Positions 46,733-56,803 are shown, counted from the first letter of the stretch. The stretch is DNA of 64,000 nucleotides from Janibacter alkaliphilus (GCF_013408565.1 NZ_JACBZX010000001.1:62001-126000), one strand, 5' to 3'. Made by a program: numbers and translations. Notes: generated by a model not told the origin, from the sequence alone.

Positions 46733-48307
46733 TCAGCCGCGCCGCGCCCGCACCTCGCGCTCCAGGGCCTGCCAGGTCAGGCCGCCGACGTAGCCGGTGC
46801 GCGACAGGCCGTGCCGGCCCTGCAGCGCACGCACCGCGTCCGCGGTGGAGGTGCCGTAGACACCGTCGTCCTTGAGCCCGAGGTAGCGCTGCAGGATCTT
46901 CACCGCGTAGCCGGTGGAGCCCTTGCGCAGCACCGTCTTGCGGTACCGCAGGAAGGGGTACTTCTGGTTCTCCAGGGCCTCCCACGTCTTCGCCGTGGTG
47001 GTGCCGGTGGTCGGCAGCCCGTTGTGCCACTGGAAGGAGCGCAGCGCCTTCTCCGTGCCGGAGCCGAAGGCGCCGTCGACGGCGACCCCGCCGAGGGCCC
47101 GCTGCAGCGTCTTGACGGCGGCCCCGCGGGAGCCGGTGCGCAGCACCGTGGACTTGAGGTTCTGGTACTCGGTGGTGGTCTTGATCGCCGGCGCGGCCGG
47201 CTTGTCCGGCGTGGTGGTGCTGCCGCCGCCACCGTTCTTCTTGTAGTCGATGCCGGCCAGGGCGCGCCACACGTTGTTGGTGACGATCCCGTCGACGATG
47301 AGGCTCTTCTTCTTCTGGAAGGCCTTGACCGCCGCCTCGGTGCCGGAGCCGAACTGGCCGTCGGCGGTGATCCCCAGCGTCCGCTGCAGCGCCTTGACGG
47401 CGGACCCGGTGGACCCCTTCTTGATGGAGGTGTCGAAGTAGCGGGCCAGCCCGCCGTCGATGTCGCCGCGGGCGGGGATCTTGCCGAGCAGGACCATCTT
47501 GTTCCAGGTGGCCTTGTCCAGCACCCCGGTGACCTTGACGTCGTTCTTGCGCTGCCAGGTCTTCAGGGCGGTGAAGGTGGCCGGGCCAAACTCTCCGTCG
47601 GCGCTGACCCCGATGACCTTCTGGGCGAGCGCCACGTCGGAGCCGGAGGCACCCTGGCGCAGCGTCGGGTAGCTGCTGCTGTCGACGACGTTGCCGGGGG
47701 TGCCGCCCGGGGTGCGGGTGACGCTGGTCCACGGCTTCCCGGTCCACCAGGACGTGCGCTGCATGGCGCCGTCCCAGCTGAAGCTGAAGTGGATGTGGTC
47801 GGTGTGCGGGCTGACGCCGCTGTAGGGCCGCCAGCCGGCGCTCATGTTGTAGGTCGACCAGATCTTGCGGTTCCAGATGATGTACATGATCCCGAAGCGG
47901 CGGGCCATGGCTGCCGGCCGACCCTGGCTGTCGGGGGCCATCAGCCAGGCGAGGACGCTGTCTGCGACCTCGCGCTCGTGGGAGTCGTAGGCGTTGAGCA
48001 TCCAGTCCAGGGCACGACCCTCGGAGTGCTCGGTGAGGCCGTAGTTGCAGGCCCGGGAGATGCCGTAGCTGTACTCGCTGTAGTGGTTGGCCATGAGCCG
48101 GGCGAAGGCGGTGACCCCTGGCTTGGCGTCCGGGTCGCAGACGGTCTGCGGCAGGTACGGCGAGGCCACGTCCAGACCGCTGGGCAGGTTGCTGTTGGTC
48201 GGTGGTGCCGGCACGGCACCCTGGCGCGCGGTGGCGATCGACGCCCCCAGCGGGAGGGCGAGGGCCGGGACCATCGTCGCGCCGACCAGGCGGGCGGTAC
48301 GGGACAC
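46733..48307 (-). CDS. secreted protein with four peptidoglycan-binding domains
   Basis: The 524-residue protein has an N-terminal signal peptide (about 1-30) and an approximately 150-residue domain with CNYGLTEHSEGRALDWMLN and SPHTDHIHFSFSWDGA. Its HxxGxAxDW and HTDHIHFS pattern looks like a VanY/extensin-type metallopeptidase fold (ARB_07466-like). Four PG_binding_1 repeats follow (about 215-275, 298-355, 385-440, 455-510), each with G-S/T-x-G-x-x-V-x-x-L/A-Q. GTG at 48307 is set by AAGGAG seven bases upstream. It probably binds or trims peptidoglycan. Its leader carries two CCCCTGAC motifs shared with the amidase gene. Confidence 0.85.
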   Translation of the reverse strand: MSRTARLVGATMVPALALPLGASIATARQGAVPAPPTNSNLPSGLDVASPYLPQTVCDPDAKPGVTAFARLMANHYSEYSYGISRACNYGLTEHSEGRALDWMLNAYDSHEREVADSVLAWLMAPDSQGRPAAMARRFGIMYIIWNRKIWSTYNMSAGWRPYSGVSPHTDHIHFSFSWDGAMQRTSWWTGKPWTSVTRTPGGTPGNVVDSSSYPTLRQGASGSDVALAQKVIGVSADGEFGPATFTALKTWQRKNDVKVTGVLDKATWNKMVLLGKIPARGDIDGGLARYFDTSIKKGSTGSAVKALQRTLGITADGQFGSGTEAAVKAFQKKKSLIVDGIVTNNVWRALAGIDYKKNGGGGSTTTPDKPAAPAIKTTTEYQNLKSTVLRTGSRGAAVKTLQRALGGVAVDGAFGSGTEKALRSFQWHNGLPTTGTTTAKTWEALENQKYPFLRYRKTVLRKGSTGYAVKILQRYLGLKDDGVYGTSTADAVRALQGRHGLSRTGYVGGLTWQALEREVRARRG

Positions 48308-48560
48308 GCGGGTGCTCCTTCGTGGCGTCGTCACGGAGGTCAGGGGGAGGACCTCTCCAGGAAGGTCAGGGGTGAGCCGTCCTGGGCCAGGGCACCAGCA
48401 GTCACACGAACATCAGCCACCCCGGCCAACCACTCTTATTCCATCCGCACCACCAGACACGCCAGACCCAAGAGGCTAATTACGTCCCTGTTGTTCGGGG
48501 ATTTCGGGCTCCTGCGGGGTCCGTCGTGGCCCAGGTCACCCGCCCGATAGCCTGCGCGAC

Positions 48561-49385
48561 ATGGACAAGGTGGTCACATCCCCGGCCGACGCCGTCGCCG
48601 ACATCCCGGACGGCGCCTCCCTGGCCGTCGGCGGCTTCGGCCTGTGCGGCATCCCCAGCGTGCTCATCGCCGAGCTGCACTCCCGCGGCGTGCGCGACCT
48701 GGAGTGCGTCTCGAACAACTGCGGCGTCGACGACTGGGGGCTGGGCGTGCTGCTCGACGCCGGCCAGATCCGTCGGATGGTCTCCTCCTACGTCGGGGAG
48801 AACAAGGAGTTCGCCCGGCAGTACCTCAGCGGCGAGCTGGAGGTCGAGCTCACCCCGCAGGGCACCCTCGCCGAGAAGCTGCGGGCCGGCGGCGCCGGCA
48901 TCGCCGCCTTCTTCACCCGCACCGGGGTGGGCACCCAGATCGCCGAGGGCGGCATGCCCTGGCGCTACGACGGCCAGGGCAACGAGACCGCGAACATCGC
49001 CGTCGCCTCGCCGGCGAAGGAGACCCGCACCTTCAGCACCACCACGCTGGACGCCGACGGCGCCAGCGTCACGGCCGACCACGAGTTCGTGCTCGAGGAG
49101 GCGATCGCCACCGACTTCGCCCTGGTCCGGGCCTGGAAGGGCGACCGGCACGGCAACCTCGTCTTCCGCACCAGCGCCCGCAACTTCAACCCGCTGGCGG
49201 CGATGGCCGGGCGGGTGTGCGTGGCCGAGGTCGAGGAGCTGGTCGAGCCGGGCGAGATCGACCCGGACGAGGTGCACCTGCCGGGGATCTACGTCCACCG
49301 GGTGGTGGCGCTGACCCCGGAGCAGGCGCAGGAGAAGCGGATCGAGAAGCGGACGGTCACCCCGGCCGGGACGAAGGAGGCCTGA
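48561..49385 (+). CDS. scoA: 3-oxoacid CoA-transferase subunit A
   Basis: The 274-residue alpha subunit of a succinyl-CoA:3-ketoacid-type CoA-transferase carries the CoA-binding signature ([14 protein letters not shown]), [12 protein letters not shown] and [10 protein letters not shown]. With subunit B it activates acetoacetate or related 3-oxoacids by CoA transfer. TAGCCT (48548-48553) is seven bases before ATG with no Shine-Dalgarno sequence, so the mRNA is probably leaderless. It is followed by scoB after a single base. Confidence 0.92.
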   Translation: MDKVVTSPADAVADIPDGASLAVGGFGLCGIPSVLIAELHSRGVRDLECVSNNCGVDDWGLGVLLDAGQIRRMVSSYVGENKEFARQYLSGELEVELTPQGTLAEKLRAGGAGIAAFFTRTGVGTQIAEGGMPWRYDGQGNETANIAVASPAKETRTFSTTTLDADGASVTADHEFVLEEAIATDFALVRAWKGDRHGNLVFRTSARNFNPLAAMAGRVCVAEVEELVEPGEIDPDEVHLPGIYVHRVVALTPEQAQEKRIEKRTVTPAGTKEA

Positions 49386-49386
49386 G

Positions 49387-50025
49387 ATGGCGCTGACCCG
49401 TGACGAGATGGCGGCCCGGGCTGCCCGCGAGCTGGCCGACGGCGACTACGTCAACCTCGGTATCGGCCTGCCGACGCTGGTGCCCAACTTCGTCCCCGAC
49501 GACGTCGAGATCGTGCTGCAGTCGGAGAACGGGATCCTCGGGGTCGGGGCCTACCCCGCCGAGGACGCGGTCGACGCCGACCTCATCAACGCCGGCAAGG
49601 AGACGGTCACCCTGCGCCGGGGCGCGAGCATCTTCGACTCGGCGACGAGCTTCGGGATGATCCGCGGCGGGAAGGTCGACGCCGCCATCCTCGGCGCCAT
49701 GCAGGTCGCCGCCAACGGCGACATCGCCAACTGGATGATCCCGGGCAAGATGGTCAAGGGCATGGGCGGGGCGATGGACCTCGTGCACGGCGCCCGCAAG
49801 GTCGTCGTGCTCATGGAGCACGTCGCCAAGGACGGCACCCACAAGATCGTGCCGGACTGCACGCTGCCGCTCACCGGCAAGGGCGTCGTGCAGCGGATCA
49901 TCACCGACCTCGCGGTCATCGACGTCACCGCCGACGGCCTGGTGCTGCGCGAGCTCGCTCCCGGGGTCACGCAGGACGAGGTGCGTGCCGCGACCGGGCC
50001 CGAGCTGGCCGTCGACCTGGGCTGA
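49387..50025 (+). CDS. scoB: 3-oxoacid CoA-transferase subunit B
   Basis: The 212-residue beta subunit contains the catalytic glutamate Glu47 in the SENG motif ([12 protein letters not shown]), which forms the glutamyl-CoA intermediate. [44 protein letters not shown] and the terminal RELAPGVT also match. Length is normal. GAAGGAGG at the end of scoA acts as its ribosome binding site and only one base separates the genes, which ensures equal amounts of the two subunits. Confidence 0.94.
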   Translation: MALTRDEMAARAARELADGDYVNLGIGLPTLVPNFVPDDVEIVLQSENGILGVGAYPAEDAVDADLINAGKETVTLRRGASIFDSATSFGMIRGGKVDAAILGAMQVAANGDIANWMIPGKMVKGMGGAMDLVHGARKVVVLMEHVAKDGTHKIVPDCTLPLTGKGVVQRIITDLAVIDVTADGLVLRELAPGVTQDEVRAATGPELAVDLG

Positions 50026-50041
50026 GCCGCTCGTAGAGCAC

Positions 50042-50068
50042 GCGACGACGCGGCGCACAGGTCGTCGC
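50042..50068. terminator. hairpin between convergent genes
   Basis: A perfect 8-bp GCGACGAC/GTCGTCGC stem with an 11-base loop lies between scoB and the SpoIID-like gene, which converge. Confidence 0.5.
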
Positions 50069-50074
50069 CGCGGC

Positions 50075-52221
50075 TCACGCCTCCCGGGCCGCCCAGAGCC
50101 AGCCCGAGGGCACGACGTCGGCGTCGCCGACCGCGCGCACCCGCGTCCATCCGGGCGCCTGCTGCAGGGTGCTCGCGGTGCTCGACGGCAGGCCGGAGCC
50201 CCCGACGAGGACGACCGTCGAGGTGCCGCCGGCGAGCGCCCGGTGCAGGCTGCGGCCCGCTCCCCCGGGCACCAGCGCCACCTCGCTGCCGCCGACCGAG
50301 CGGTCGAAGTAGCGGCCCAGCGCACCGGCGACGTCGGCCGTGTCGCGCCCGGAGACCCGGATCGGCCCGATCCCCCGGCTGCGCAACGAGGACTCCACCG
50401 CGGCGGAGACGTGCGCCGTCGAGCCGAGCAGGTGCACCCGGTCCACCCCGGCCCGGCTGAGCGCTCCCCGGGTGCGCCACGGCAGCACCGTCGAGCCGGC
50501 GACGACCACGGGTTCGCGCAGCCGCCGGGCGGTCCCGGAGAAGGCGGCGGAGACCTCCTTCGAGCTCGTGGTGGTCACCGCCACCCGGGTGACGGTACGG
50601 CGCCGACGGATCTCGTCGAGGACGGCGGCGGCCACCGAGTCGGTGCTGTCCTGTCCCAGGCGGGTGACGCTCAGGCCGCGGGCGCGCAGCGTCGCCAGCA
50701 CCCCGTCGCCGATGATGCCGGGACCGCCGACGACGAAGGCGTGCCGCAGCCGGGAGCCGCGCCGGTCGAGCTCGGCGAGGGTGGCCGCCGGCAGGGTGCT
50801 GCGGCCGGAGAGCAGCAGCGGCCCGGACACCGTGCCGGCCAGCGGCTGACCGATGAGGGTGTGCACCGAGTCCTGCTCGTACATCCCGGTGATGACCACC
50901 GACGACGCCGAGGACGAGGTGCGCCGGGCCATCGCCGCGGCCAGCTCCGGCGGGTAGTCCCCGGAGGTTCGCGCCGACGCGCGCCGCAGCACCGCCGAGG
51001 GCAGCCCGAGCGCACGGCGCAGGGCCGTGCCGGAGCGGGTGGCGGTGCGCCCGTCCGAGGAGGTGGCCACCGCCCGGGCCACGCCGTGCCCGGTGGTGCG
51101 CCCGCTCAGGTCCAGCGAGACGACGTCCGGCAGGCCGAAGGCGGTGGCCAGGGCGCTGCCGCTGACCGTGCGGGTCCAGCTGCGGTAGGGGTTGGCCGCG
51201 GTGAGGCTGGCGCTGTCGTAGCGGCTGCGCAGGTAGGGCAGGTAGCCGCCGAAGACGTCCTCGCTGTCCTCGCTCCAGCCGCCGTTGCTCGAGGAGTACA
51301 GCGCCTCGATCACCGCGCCCTGGTAGCGGGGCACGTAGCCGGTGGTGCTCGCTCCGGTGGCCCGCACCGCGGCCCGCCAGCGCGGCCAGGCGGCCAGCTC
51401 GCCGCCGGTGGGCAGCGGGTGGAAGACCTGGTCGGCGGTGGTGTCGGTGACGTGGCAGGCGCAGTCGCTGCGCAGACCGGCGGCCACCTTGCGCAGCGCG
51501 AAGGCGCGGGCCGCGGCGGCCTGCGCCTCCAGGGCCGCCTCCGGCCAGCTCCACGGCACCTCACGGATCTGGTCGAGGTACTCCTCGTGCAGCCGCATGT
51601 GCAGCACCGCGTCCACCCCGGAGGAGGTCGACGGGGTCAGGTGCAGCCGGCCGTAGCGGTAACGGTTGCCGGCGACCTCGAGGTCGGTGCGCGCCTCCCA
51701 CACGTCGACGAGCAGCCTGCTGCCGCTGACGCTCCAGCCGCAGGCGGAGCAGGCCGCGGCGAGGGTGCTGCCGGACCGGGTGACCCGCACCTGCTGGCCG
51801 GCGCGGGCGGTGACCTGCCTGCTGCCGACGGTGATCGTCACGGTGCCGCCGCCGGAGGCGGTGGCCCGGCCGACCAGGTCGACCCGGAGACCGCGCGCTC
51901 CAGCGAGGTGGCGATGGTGGCGTCGTCGCGCACCGCGTCGTAGGTGGTGCCGCGGTAGTAGTGCGCCAGGATCCGCTGCGCGGAGTACCCCTTCTCGGCC
52001 AGCGCCCGCGCGCCGTACTGGCTCATCCCGACGCCGTGACCGAAGCCGGAGCCGGTGAGGGTCCACGAGGTCGGCGCGGCCGTGGCGGCAGCAGGCGCCG
52101 CGGCGGCGGGCGGGGCGGCAGGAGGCGCAGCCGCGGCCGATCCGACCGGGACCAGCGCCCAGGCCGACACGGCGGCGACCACGCCGGCGAGCCGGCCCCC
52201 GACCCGCCGCCGACCGGTCAC
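50075..52221 (-). pseudogene. SpoIID/LytB and CWB2 cell-wall protein, frameshifted
   Basis: Two overlapping frames together encode one protein. From the GTG at 52221 (overlapping the amidase stop by 4 bp) come a signal peptide and the SpoIID N-terminus: GSGFGHGVGMSQYGARALAEKG, HYYRGTTYD, ATIATSLERA. Near 51893 the match moves to another frame, RVDLVGRATASGGG, through SpoIID motifs (AARAFAL, YSSSNGGWSE) to three cell-wall-binding type 2 (CWB2) repeats. One missing G there explains it: adding a base gives 716 codons. Without it, translation stops at 51838 after about 127 residues. SpoIID-type proteins cleave stripped peptidoglycan. The gene is either broken or misread. Confidence 0.8.
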
Positions 52222-53771
52222 GACCGGGCCTGCTGGCAGAAGCTCGGCGGCGAGGAGGTCGTCGAGCGGATCCAGATCCGGCCGCTCGTCCACGTCGGCA
52301 CCGGCTCGGCCCGGCCGTCCCGGTCGATCGCGGTCAGCGTGTAGTAGTAGTACCCGGGCGGGGCCCAGGACCCGTCGGCCAGACGGCCGCTCCAGCCGGT
52401 GTCGATCGGCGAGGATGCCGAGGCGAAGCCCCGGCGGTAGCGCACCAGCCCCTCGCAGGAGTTGCGGATCTCCAGGCGGTACTCGACCCGGCCCTGCACC
52501 CGGGCGGTCAGCCCGGTGTTCGAGGCGGCCGTGCCGTAGCGCCAGGAGGTCTCGGAGGCCTTCGGGTTGTAGAACATCGCGCCCTGCGCGTCACCGGTGG
52601 CCTGGCGGATCGACGGCAGCCGGTCGTAGAGCCGCTGCCCGGGGCAGGCGGTCTGGCCGGCGTCACGGTGCCCGGAGATCGTGGGGGTGACCAGGGTGGA
52701 GCTGCCCGAGGGGATCCAGGCGTAGCGCCGCGGGTCGGCGTGGTGCCGGCCGAGCTTCCACGCGTAGAGCCGGGCGTAGGCGGACCGCACCGCGCTGGGG
52801 ACGGCGGTGCTGGTGTGGTCGCCGAGCGCGCTCATCGCGAAGGAGTTCGAGTTGTAGCCGGCGGTGTGCGCCCCGACCACCGGCCGGTCGACGCCGCCGG
52901 CCCGGCCCTCCCAGACGCGGCCGAAGCGGTCGACGATGAAGTTGTAGCCGATGTCGTTCCAGCCGCGGCCCTGCACGTGGTAGCGGTAGATCGAGCGGAT
53001 CATCGCCGGCACCTCGGCGGCGGAGTAGCTGTTGCTGTTGACGGTGTGGTGGACGAAGCCACCCTTGATGTCGCCGTAGGAGGGCGAGCCGCGGCGGATC
53101 GACTCGTCGGCGCCCCAGCTGGCCCGGCTGAGCACCTCCGGCTCGGCGCGCAGCGCCGAGCTGCGCGATCCGGCGGCGGCCACGTCGGTGGGCGAGGCGT
53201 CCTGCGCCGTGCTCGAGGAGTCGGCGCTGACGACGCCCGGGTCGACCAGCTCGACCTCGGCGTCCTGCGGCTCGCCGGACGTCCCGCCGGGCAGGTCGTC
53301 GATGCGCACCTGCACCGCGTCGGACTCCTCGACGATCATCGGGTCGGTCCCGCCGCGCTGGGCGGCCGCCTCCCCGGCCCCCGGGTCGGGGGCGTGCTCG
53401 TCGCTGACCGGCAGCTCGGTCCAGCCGCTCCACCCGTCGTCGGTGCGGGTCCGGGCCCACACCGCGACGTCGCTGCGCTGACCGGACCAGGTGACCCCGA
53501 CGAGGCGGAAGGGGTCGGTGTCCTGCTGCGGGGTGAGGGCGACGGTGCTGGAGCGCCCGGCGCTGCTGCCCATGGCGCGGGCGCGCGGGGCGGTGGGCGC
53601 CTGGGCCGCGGCAGCGGCGTCGACGCCCCGGACCGGGAGCGACTGCTCGCTGCCCGGGCGCGGGTCGGGATCGGCGTCGGGGTCGGCCTGGGCGGCCGAC
53701 GGGAGAGCGGCCGGGGTGGCCACGATCAGGGCGGTGGCGAGCAGGCGGGCGAGAGCGCGCGAGGTCTTCAC
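52218..53771 (-). CDS. N-acetylmuramoyl-L-alanine amidase (PGRP type)
   Basis: The 517-residue secreted protein has a signal peptide (about 1-30), a poorly conserved region to about 205, then a PGRP/amidase_2 domain (about 210-390). This domain has RASWGADESIRRG, zinc ligands in VHHTVNSNS and GHRDAGQTACPG, and IGYNFIVDRFGRVWEGR. It would cut the amide between MurNAc and the stem peptide. A C-terminal domain (about 400-510) is beta-rich and FlgD Ig-like (APPGYYYYTLTAIDRDGR). GTG at 53771 is preferred because AGGA precedes it; the ATG at 53786 has none. It is coupled to the SpoIID-like gene. Confidence 0.92.
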   Translation of the reverse strand: MKTSRALARLLATALIVATPAALPSAAQADPDADPDPRPGSEQSLPVRGVDAAAAAQAPTAPRARAMGSSAGRSSTVALTPQQDTDPFRLVGVTWSGQRSDVAVWARTRTDDGWSGWTELPVSDEHAPDPGAGEAAAQRGGTDPMIVEESDAVQVRIDDLPGGTSGEPQDAEVELVDPGVVSADSSSTAQDASPTDVAAAGSRSSALRAEPEVLSRASWGADESIRRGSPSYGDIKGGFVHHTVNSNSYSAAEVPAMIRSIYRYHVQGRGWNDIGYNFIVDRFGRVWEGRAGGVDRPVVGAHTAGYNSNSFAMSALGDHTSTAVPSAVRSAYARLYAWKLGRHHADPRRYAWIPSGSSTLVTPTISGHRDAGQTACPGQRLYDRLPSIRQATGDAQGAMFYNPKASETSWRYGTAASNTGLTARVQGRVEYRLEIRNSCEGLVRYRRGFASASSPIDTGWSGRLADGSWAPPGYYYYTLTAIDRDGRAEPVPTWTSGRIWIRSTTSSPPSFCQQARS

Positions 53772-53788
53772 GGGGTTGGTCCTCATGA

Positions 53789-53823
53789 GTCAGGGGGGAC
53801 GAGTCAGGGGGACGAGTCAGGGG
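53789..53823 (-). repeat. tandem CCCCTGAC repeats in amidase leader
   Basis: Three copies of a 13-14-bp unit (minus strand CCCCTGACTCGTC) sit directly before the amidase gene, and a fourth CCCCTGAC lies at 53877-53884. The rest of the 293-bp region 53772-54064 holds CATATG-containing DNA near 53926 that might be promoter, but no gene I can support. Confidence 0.7.
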
Positions 53824-54064
53824 ATGACGGAGGGCGCGGCGTGACGCAGAGGTGCCGCACGGTCCGGGCGCCGGGTGTCAGGGGTCGGTGTCGGGTCCCG
53901 GACGTGATGACGGCCATGACCATATGGCACTTCCGAACCAGGTGGGGGGCTATCGCCGTCGCCACTTCGTACGCCCTTCGAGCCGTCGTCAGGACGACGG
54001 GGCGAGGTGGGCGCGAGCGAGCACATCCGGTCGCCTCCGCCCGGTGCGAGGCGACCAGGTGCGC

Positions 54065-55060
54065 TCACTCAGCTGCTGAGGACCGCGGCGCGGCCGCGAG
54101 CGCCCGCGGCGAGGTGAGGAAGCCGATCCCCCACGACCAGTGCATCGTGGCCATCGCCAGCGGAACCCGGGCGCGCACCGCCGGCGGTTCGCCGCGGCCG
54201 GCCGACCACCCGCCGAGGCCCACGCCCACGGCGTAGCCCAGCGGCACGAGCAGCGCCGGGCGCCAACGGGTGCCGAGCGCGGTCGCCGCCAGGGTGCCGA
54301 CGACCATCGCCGGCGCGGCCAGGTATCGGGCGCCCGCCGTGCCCGGGTGCTGCCGCGCGACCACCCGGCGCCACCGCCCGTAGTCGCGGTACTGCCGGGC
54401 CAGGCGCCGCACGCTGCCGCGCGGGCGGTAGGTGACCCGCAGGGCGGGGGTGAACCACACCAGGCCGCCCGAGGTGCGGATGCGGTGGTTCATCTCCCAG
54501 TCCTGGGCGCGGGCGAAGTGCGGGTCGTAGCCGCCGACGCGGCGCAGCGCCTCCCGGCGGAAGACCCCGAGGTAGACGGTGTCGGCCGGGCCGGCGCCGC
54601 CGCCGACGTGGAAGCGGGCCGAGCCGACCCCCAGCGGCGAGGTCATGGCGCAGGCCACCGCCCGCTCGAAGGGCGTCCGGCCGACGGCGTGCATGATGCC
54701 GCCGACGTTGTCGGCCCCGGTCTCGGCCAGCTCGGCAACGGCCAGGCGTAGGTAGTCCGGCGGGATCTCGGCGTGCGCGTCGACCCGCGCGACCACCTCG
54801 CCGGTGGCGGCCTCGATGGCCCGGTTCAGACCGTCGGGGGTGCGCCCGCTCGGGTTGTCCACGAGCACCACCCGGGGATCGGCGGCGGCCATCTCGGCGG
54901 CCACCCGGGGGGTGTCGTCGGAGCAGGGACCGACGGCGAGCACGACCTCGAGCTCGCCGGGCCAGTCCTGCTGCAGCACCTGACGGACCGAGGCGGCCAG
55001 GTGCGCCTCCTCGTCCAGGACGGGCATGACGACGCTGACACGCTGGACTTCGCTGGGCAC
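54065..55060 (-). CDS. family 2 glycosyltransferase
   Basis: The 331-residue protein has a GT2 domain with VSVVMPVLDEEAHLAASV, VVLAVGPCSDDTPRVA, GLNRAIEAATGEVVARVDAHAEI (the DxD-like VDAH site) and the acceptor motif ARAQDWEMNHRIR. Two hydrophobic helices near 245-290 end it. It resembles ExoA-type succinoglycan glycosyltransferases, so it probably extends an envelope polysaccharide; the sugar is unknown. GTG at 55060 lacks a clear ribosome binding site. It is divergent from the LCP gene, which may attach the product to the wall. Confidence 0.85.
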   Translation of the reverse strand: MPSEVQRVSVVMPVLDEEAHLAASVRQVLQQDWPGELEVVLAVGPCSDDTPRVAAEMAAADPRVVLVDNPSGRTPDGLNRAIEAATGEVVARVDAHAEIPPDYLRLAVAELAETGADNVGGIMHAVGRTPFERAVACAMTSPLGVGSARFHVGGGAGPADTVYLGVFRREALRRVGGYDPHFARAQDWEMNHRIRTSGGLVWFTPALRVTYRPRGSVRRLARQYRDYGRWRRVVARQHPGTAGARYLAAPAMVVGTLAATALGTRWRPALLVPLGYAVGVGLGGWSAGRGEPPAVRARVPLAMATMHWSWGIGFLTSPRALAAAPRSSAAE

Positions 55061-55128
55061 CGCCCCAGTATGGCGGCGCGTGTCGCGCCGTCCGTCCCCA
55101 CCCAGGCGCACCTCGTACCCTGTCTCGC

Positions 55129-56586
55129 ATGCCTGACCCCTCTGACCGCCCGCGTCGGCCTGCTCGCCCGCCTCGGCGCCCCGGCGACGAGGACGAGGCG
55201 ATGACCTTCGACATGCGCCGCGGTCGGCGCCCGAAGGCGGACGAGACCGCGCGCGCGATCCCCACCGGGCGCCGCGACCCGCAGCAGGCGACCCAGCAGG
55301 TCCCCTCGGGTCGGGGCGGCGCACGCCCCTCGTCCGCCGGACGCCAGCGGTCCGGCACCCGCTCCGGCTCCGGGGTGGCGGCAGCGCCGTCCGCCGGCGC
55401 GGCCGGTGGCGAGCCACGCACCCGGGTCATGCCCGTGGCCGGAGCCGGCGAGGGTGCCCGCGGCGCAGGCCCGGACGGTCGGGGCGAGCGTCCGGGGGGT
55501 CGCGCACCGGGCGAGCGAGGGCCTGGCGAGCGCGGACCGGGAGGTCGCCGACCCGGCGACGAGGCCGGTCGTGGCGGCCCGCCGCGAGGCCCCCGTGACG
55601 AGCGCGACGGCGGTCGTCCGCGCCGCGGACGACGTGGCCGCCGCATCCTCACGGTGCTGGCGGCGCTGGTGCTCGTCTGGGCGCTGGCCACCGTGTGGGC
55701 GGTCAACAGCGCATGGGACCAGGTGAGCACGGTGGACGCGACCCCGGACGGGGACCGCCCGGACAGCGCCGGGCGCAACACCCTTCTCGTCGGCTCGGAC
55801 AGCCGCGCCGACCTCACCCAGGAGCAGCGCAACCGCCTGGGGACCGGTCAGGACACCGGCGGTGCGCGCACCGACTCGATCATCGTGCTGCACCAGGGCG
55901 GCGGCGACCCGACCCTGCTCTCGATCCCGCGGGACAGCTATGTGGAGATCCCCGGGCACGGGATGAACAAGATCAACGCCGCCTACGCCATCGGCGGGCC
56001 GGAGCTGCTCGCCGAGACCATCGAGCTCAACACCGGGCTGCGGATGGACGGCTACATGGAGATCGGCTTCGACGGCTTCGCCAACGTCGTGGACGCGGTG
56101 GACGGGGTGTGGATCTGCGTCCAGCAGGACATGGACGACGAGCAGGCGCACATCAACCTCAAGAAGGGCTGCCAGACCCTCAACGGCACCGACGCCCTGG
56201 GCTACGTGCGGGCCCGCTACTCCGACCCGGAGGGCGACCTCGGCCGGGCGCAGCGGCAGCGCCAGTTCCTCGGGGCGCTGATGGGTGAGGTGGTCACCCC
56301 GGCGAACCTGCTGCAGCCGTGGAAGATCCACGGGCTGGGCGGCGACGCGGCCAGCAACCTCACGGTCGGCGAGGACGACTCGATGATCGGCACCGCCCGG
56401 GCCTTCTGGGCGATGCGGGCTGTCGCCAACGGCGAGGGCAACTCGGTGACGGTCCCCGTGGACGACAACAACTACGCCACCGAGGTCGGCTCCGCGGTGC
56501 ACTGGGACGAGCAGCGCAGCCAGCAGCTCTTCGACCAGCTGGCGAACAACGAGGAGCTCACCGTCACCCCCAGCGACGACTCCTGA
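55129..56586 (+). CDS. LytR-CpsA-Psr (LCP) family cell-wall glycopolymer ligase
   Basis: LCP enzymes transfer polyprenyl-linked glycopolymers to peptidoglycan. The 485-residue protein has a long cytoplasmic N-terminus (about 1-172) rich in Arg, Gly and Pro with GERGPGERGPGG repeats, one membrane helix (about 174-196), and the LCP domain (about 215-430): LLVGSDSRAD, GGARTDSIIVLH, LLSIPRDSYVEIPGHG, KINAAYAIGGPELL and ALGYVRARYSDPEGDLGRAQRQ. All catalytic arginines and aspartates of the family appear present. TACCCT (55116-55121) is seven bases before ATG, fitting a leaderless mRNA. Confidence 0.92.
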   Translation: MPDPSDRPRRPARPPRRPGDEDEAMTFDMRRGRRPKADETARAIPTGRRDPQQATQQVPSGRGGARPSSAGRQRSGTRSGSGVAAAPSAGAAGGEPRTRVMPVAGAGEGARGAGPDGRGERPGGRAPGERGPGERGPGGRRPGDEAGRGGPPRGPRDERDGGRPRRGRRGRRILTVLAALVLVWALATVWAVNSAWDQVSTVDATPDGDRPDSAGRNTLLVGSDSRADLTQEQRNRLGTGQDTGGARTDSIIVLHQGGGDPTLLSIPRDSYVEIPGHGMNKINAAYAIGGPELLAETIELNTGLRMDGYMEIGFDGFANVVDAVDGVWICVQQDMDDEQAHINLKKGCQTLNGTDALGYVRARYSDPEGDLGRAQRQRQFLGALMGEVVTPANLLQPWKIHGLGGDAASNLTVGEDDSMIGTARAFWAMRAVANGEGNSVTVPVDDNNYATEVGSAVHWDEQRSQQLFDQLANNEELTVTPSDDS

Positions 56587-56624
56587 CCCTCGCCCCCTCC
56601 CCCCTCCTCTGCCCTCCCATTACT

Positions 56625-56690
56625 CCCCAACCCCCTAGGCAGCTGCATCCGCTCACCCTGCAAGCCGAGCGAAGGGGACGAAGGTGAGCG
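56625..56690 (-). repeat. 66-bp intergenic element, copy 2
   Basis: Read on the minus strand this aligns without gaps to copies at 14452 and 57719 (57 of 66 identical to the latter by my count). A GCTCACC/GGTGAGC stem and the CAGCTGCCTAGG block are intact. It lies 38 bp after the LCP stop and, with copy 3, brackets the 3-hydroxyacyl-CoA dehydrogenase gene as an inverted pair. Confidence 0.85.
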
Positions 56691-56803
56691 TCTGCGTGCC
56701 GGGTCCCCATGCGTGGCGGCCATCACACCTCGGTAGCGTGGAGCGGGTGGGCCGCCCGCGGCACGGCCCGCCCTGTGACCCGAGCGCCGCACGAGGAGCA
56801 GTC

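Noticed and set aside
48308..48560. Cyclic di-AMP (ydaO-type) riboswitch upstream of the PG-binding gene
   Set aside because: Such riboswitches often precede actinobacterial wall hydrolases, but I could not find the conserved core here or in the amidase leader. A covariance-model search would settle it.
53772..54064. Small protein gene between the amidase and the GT2 gene
   Set aside because: An 83-codon minus-strand frame exists, but it has no start signal, is Pro/Arg-rich and overlaps the repeated leader sequence.
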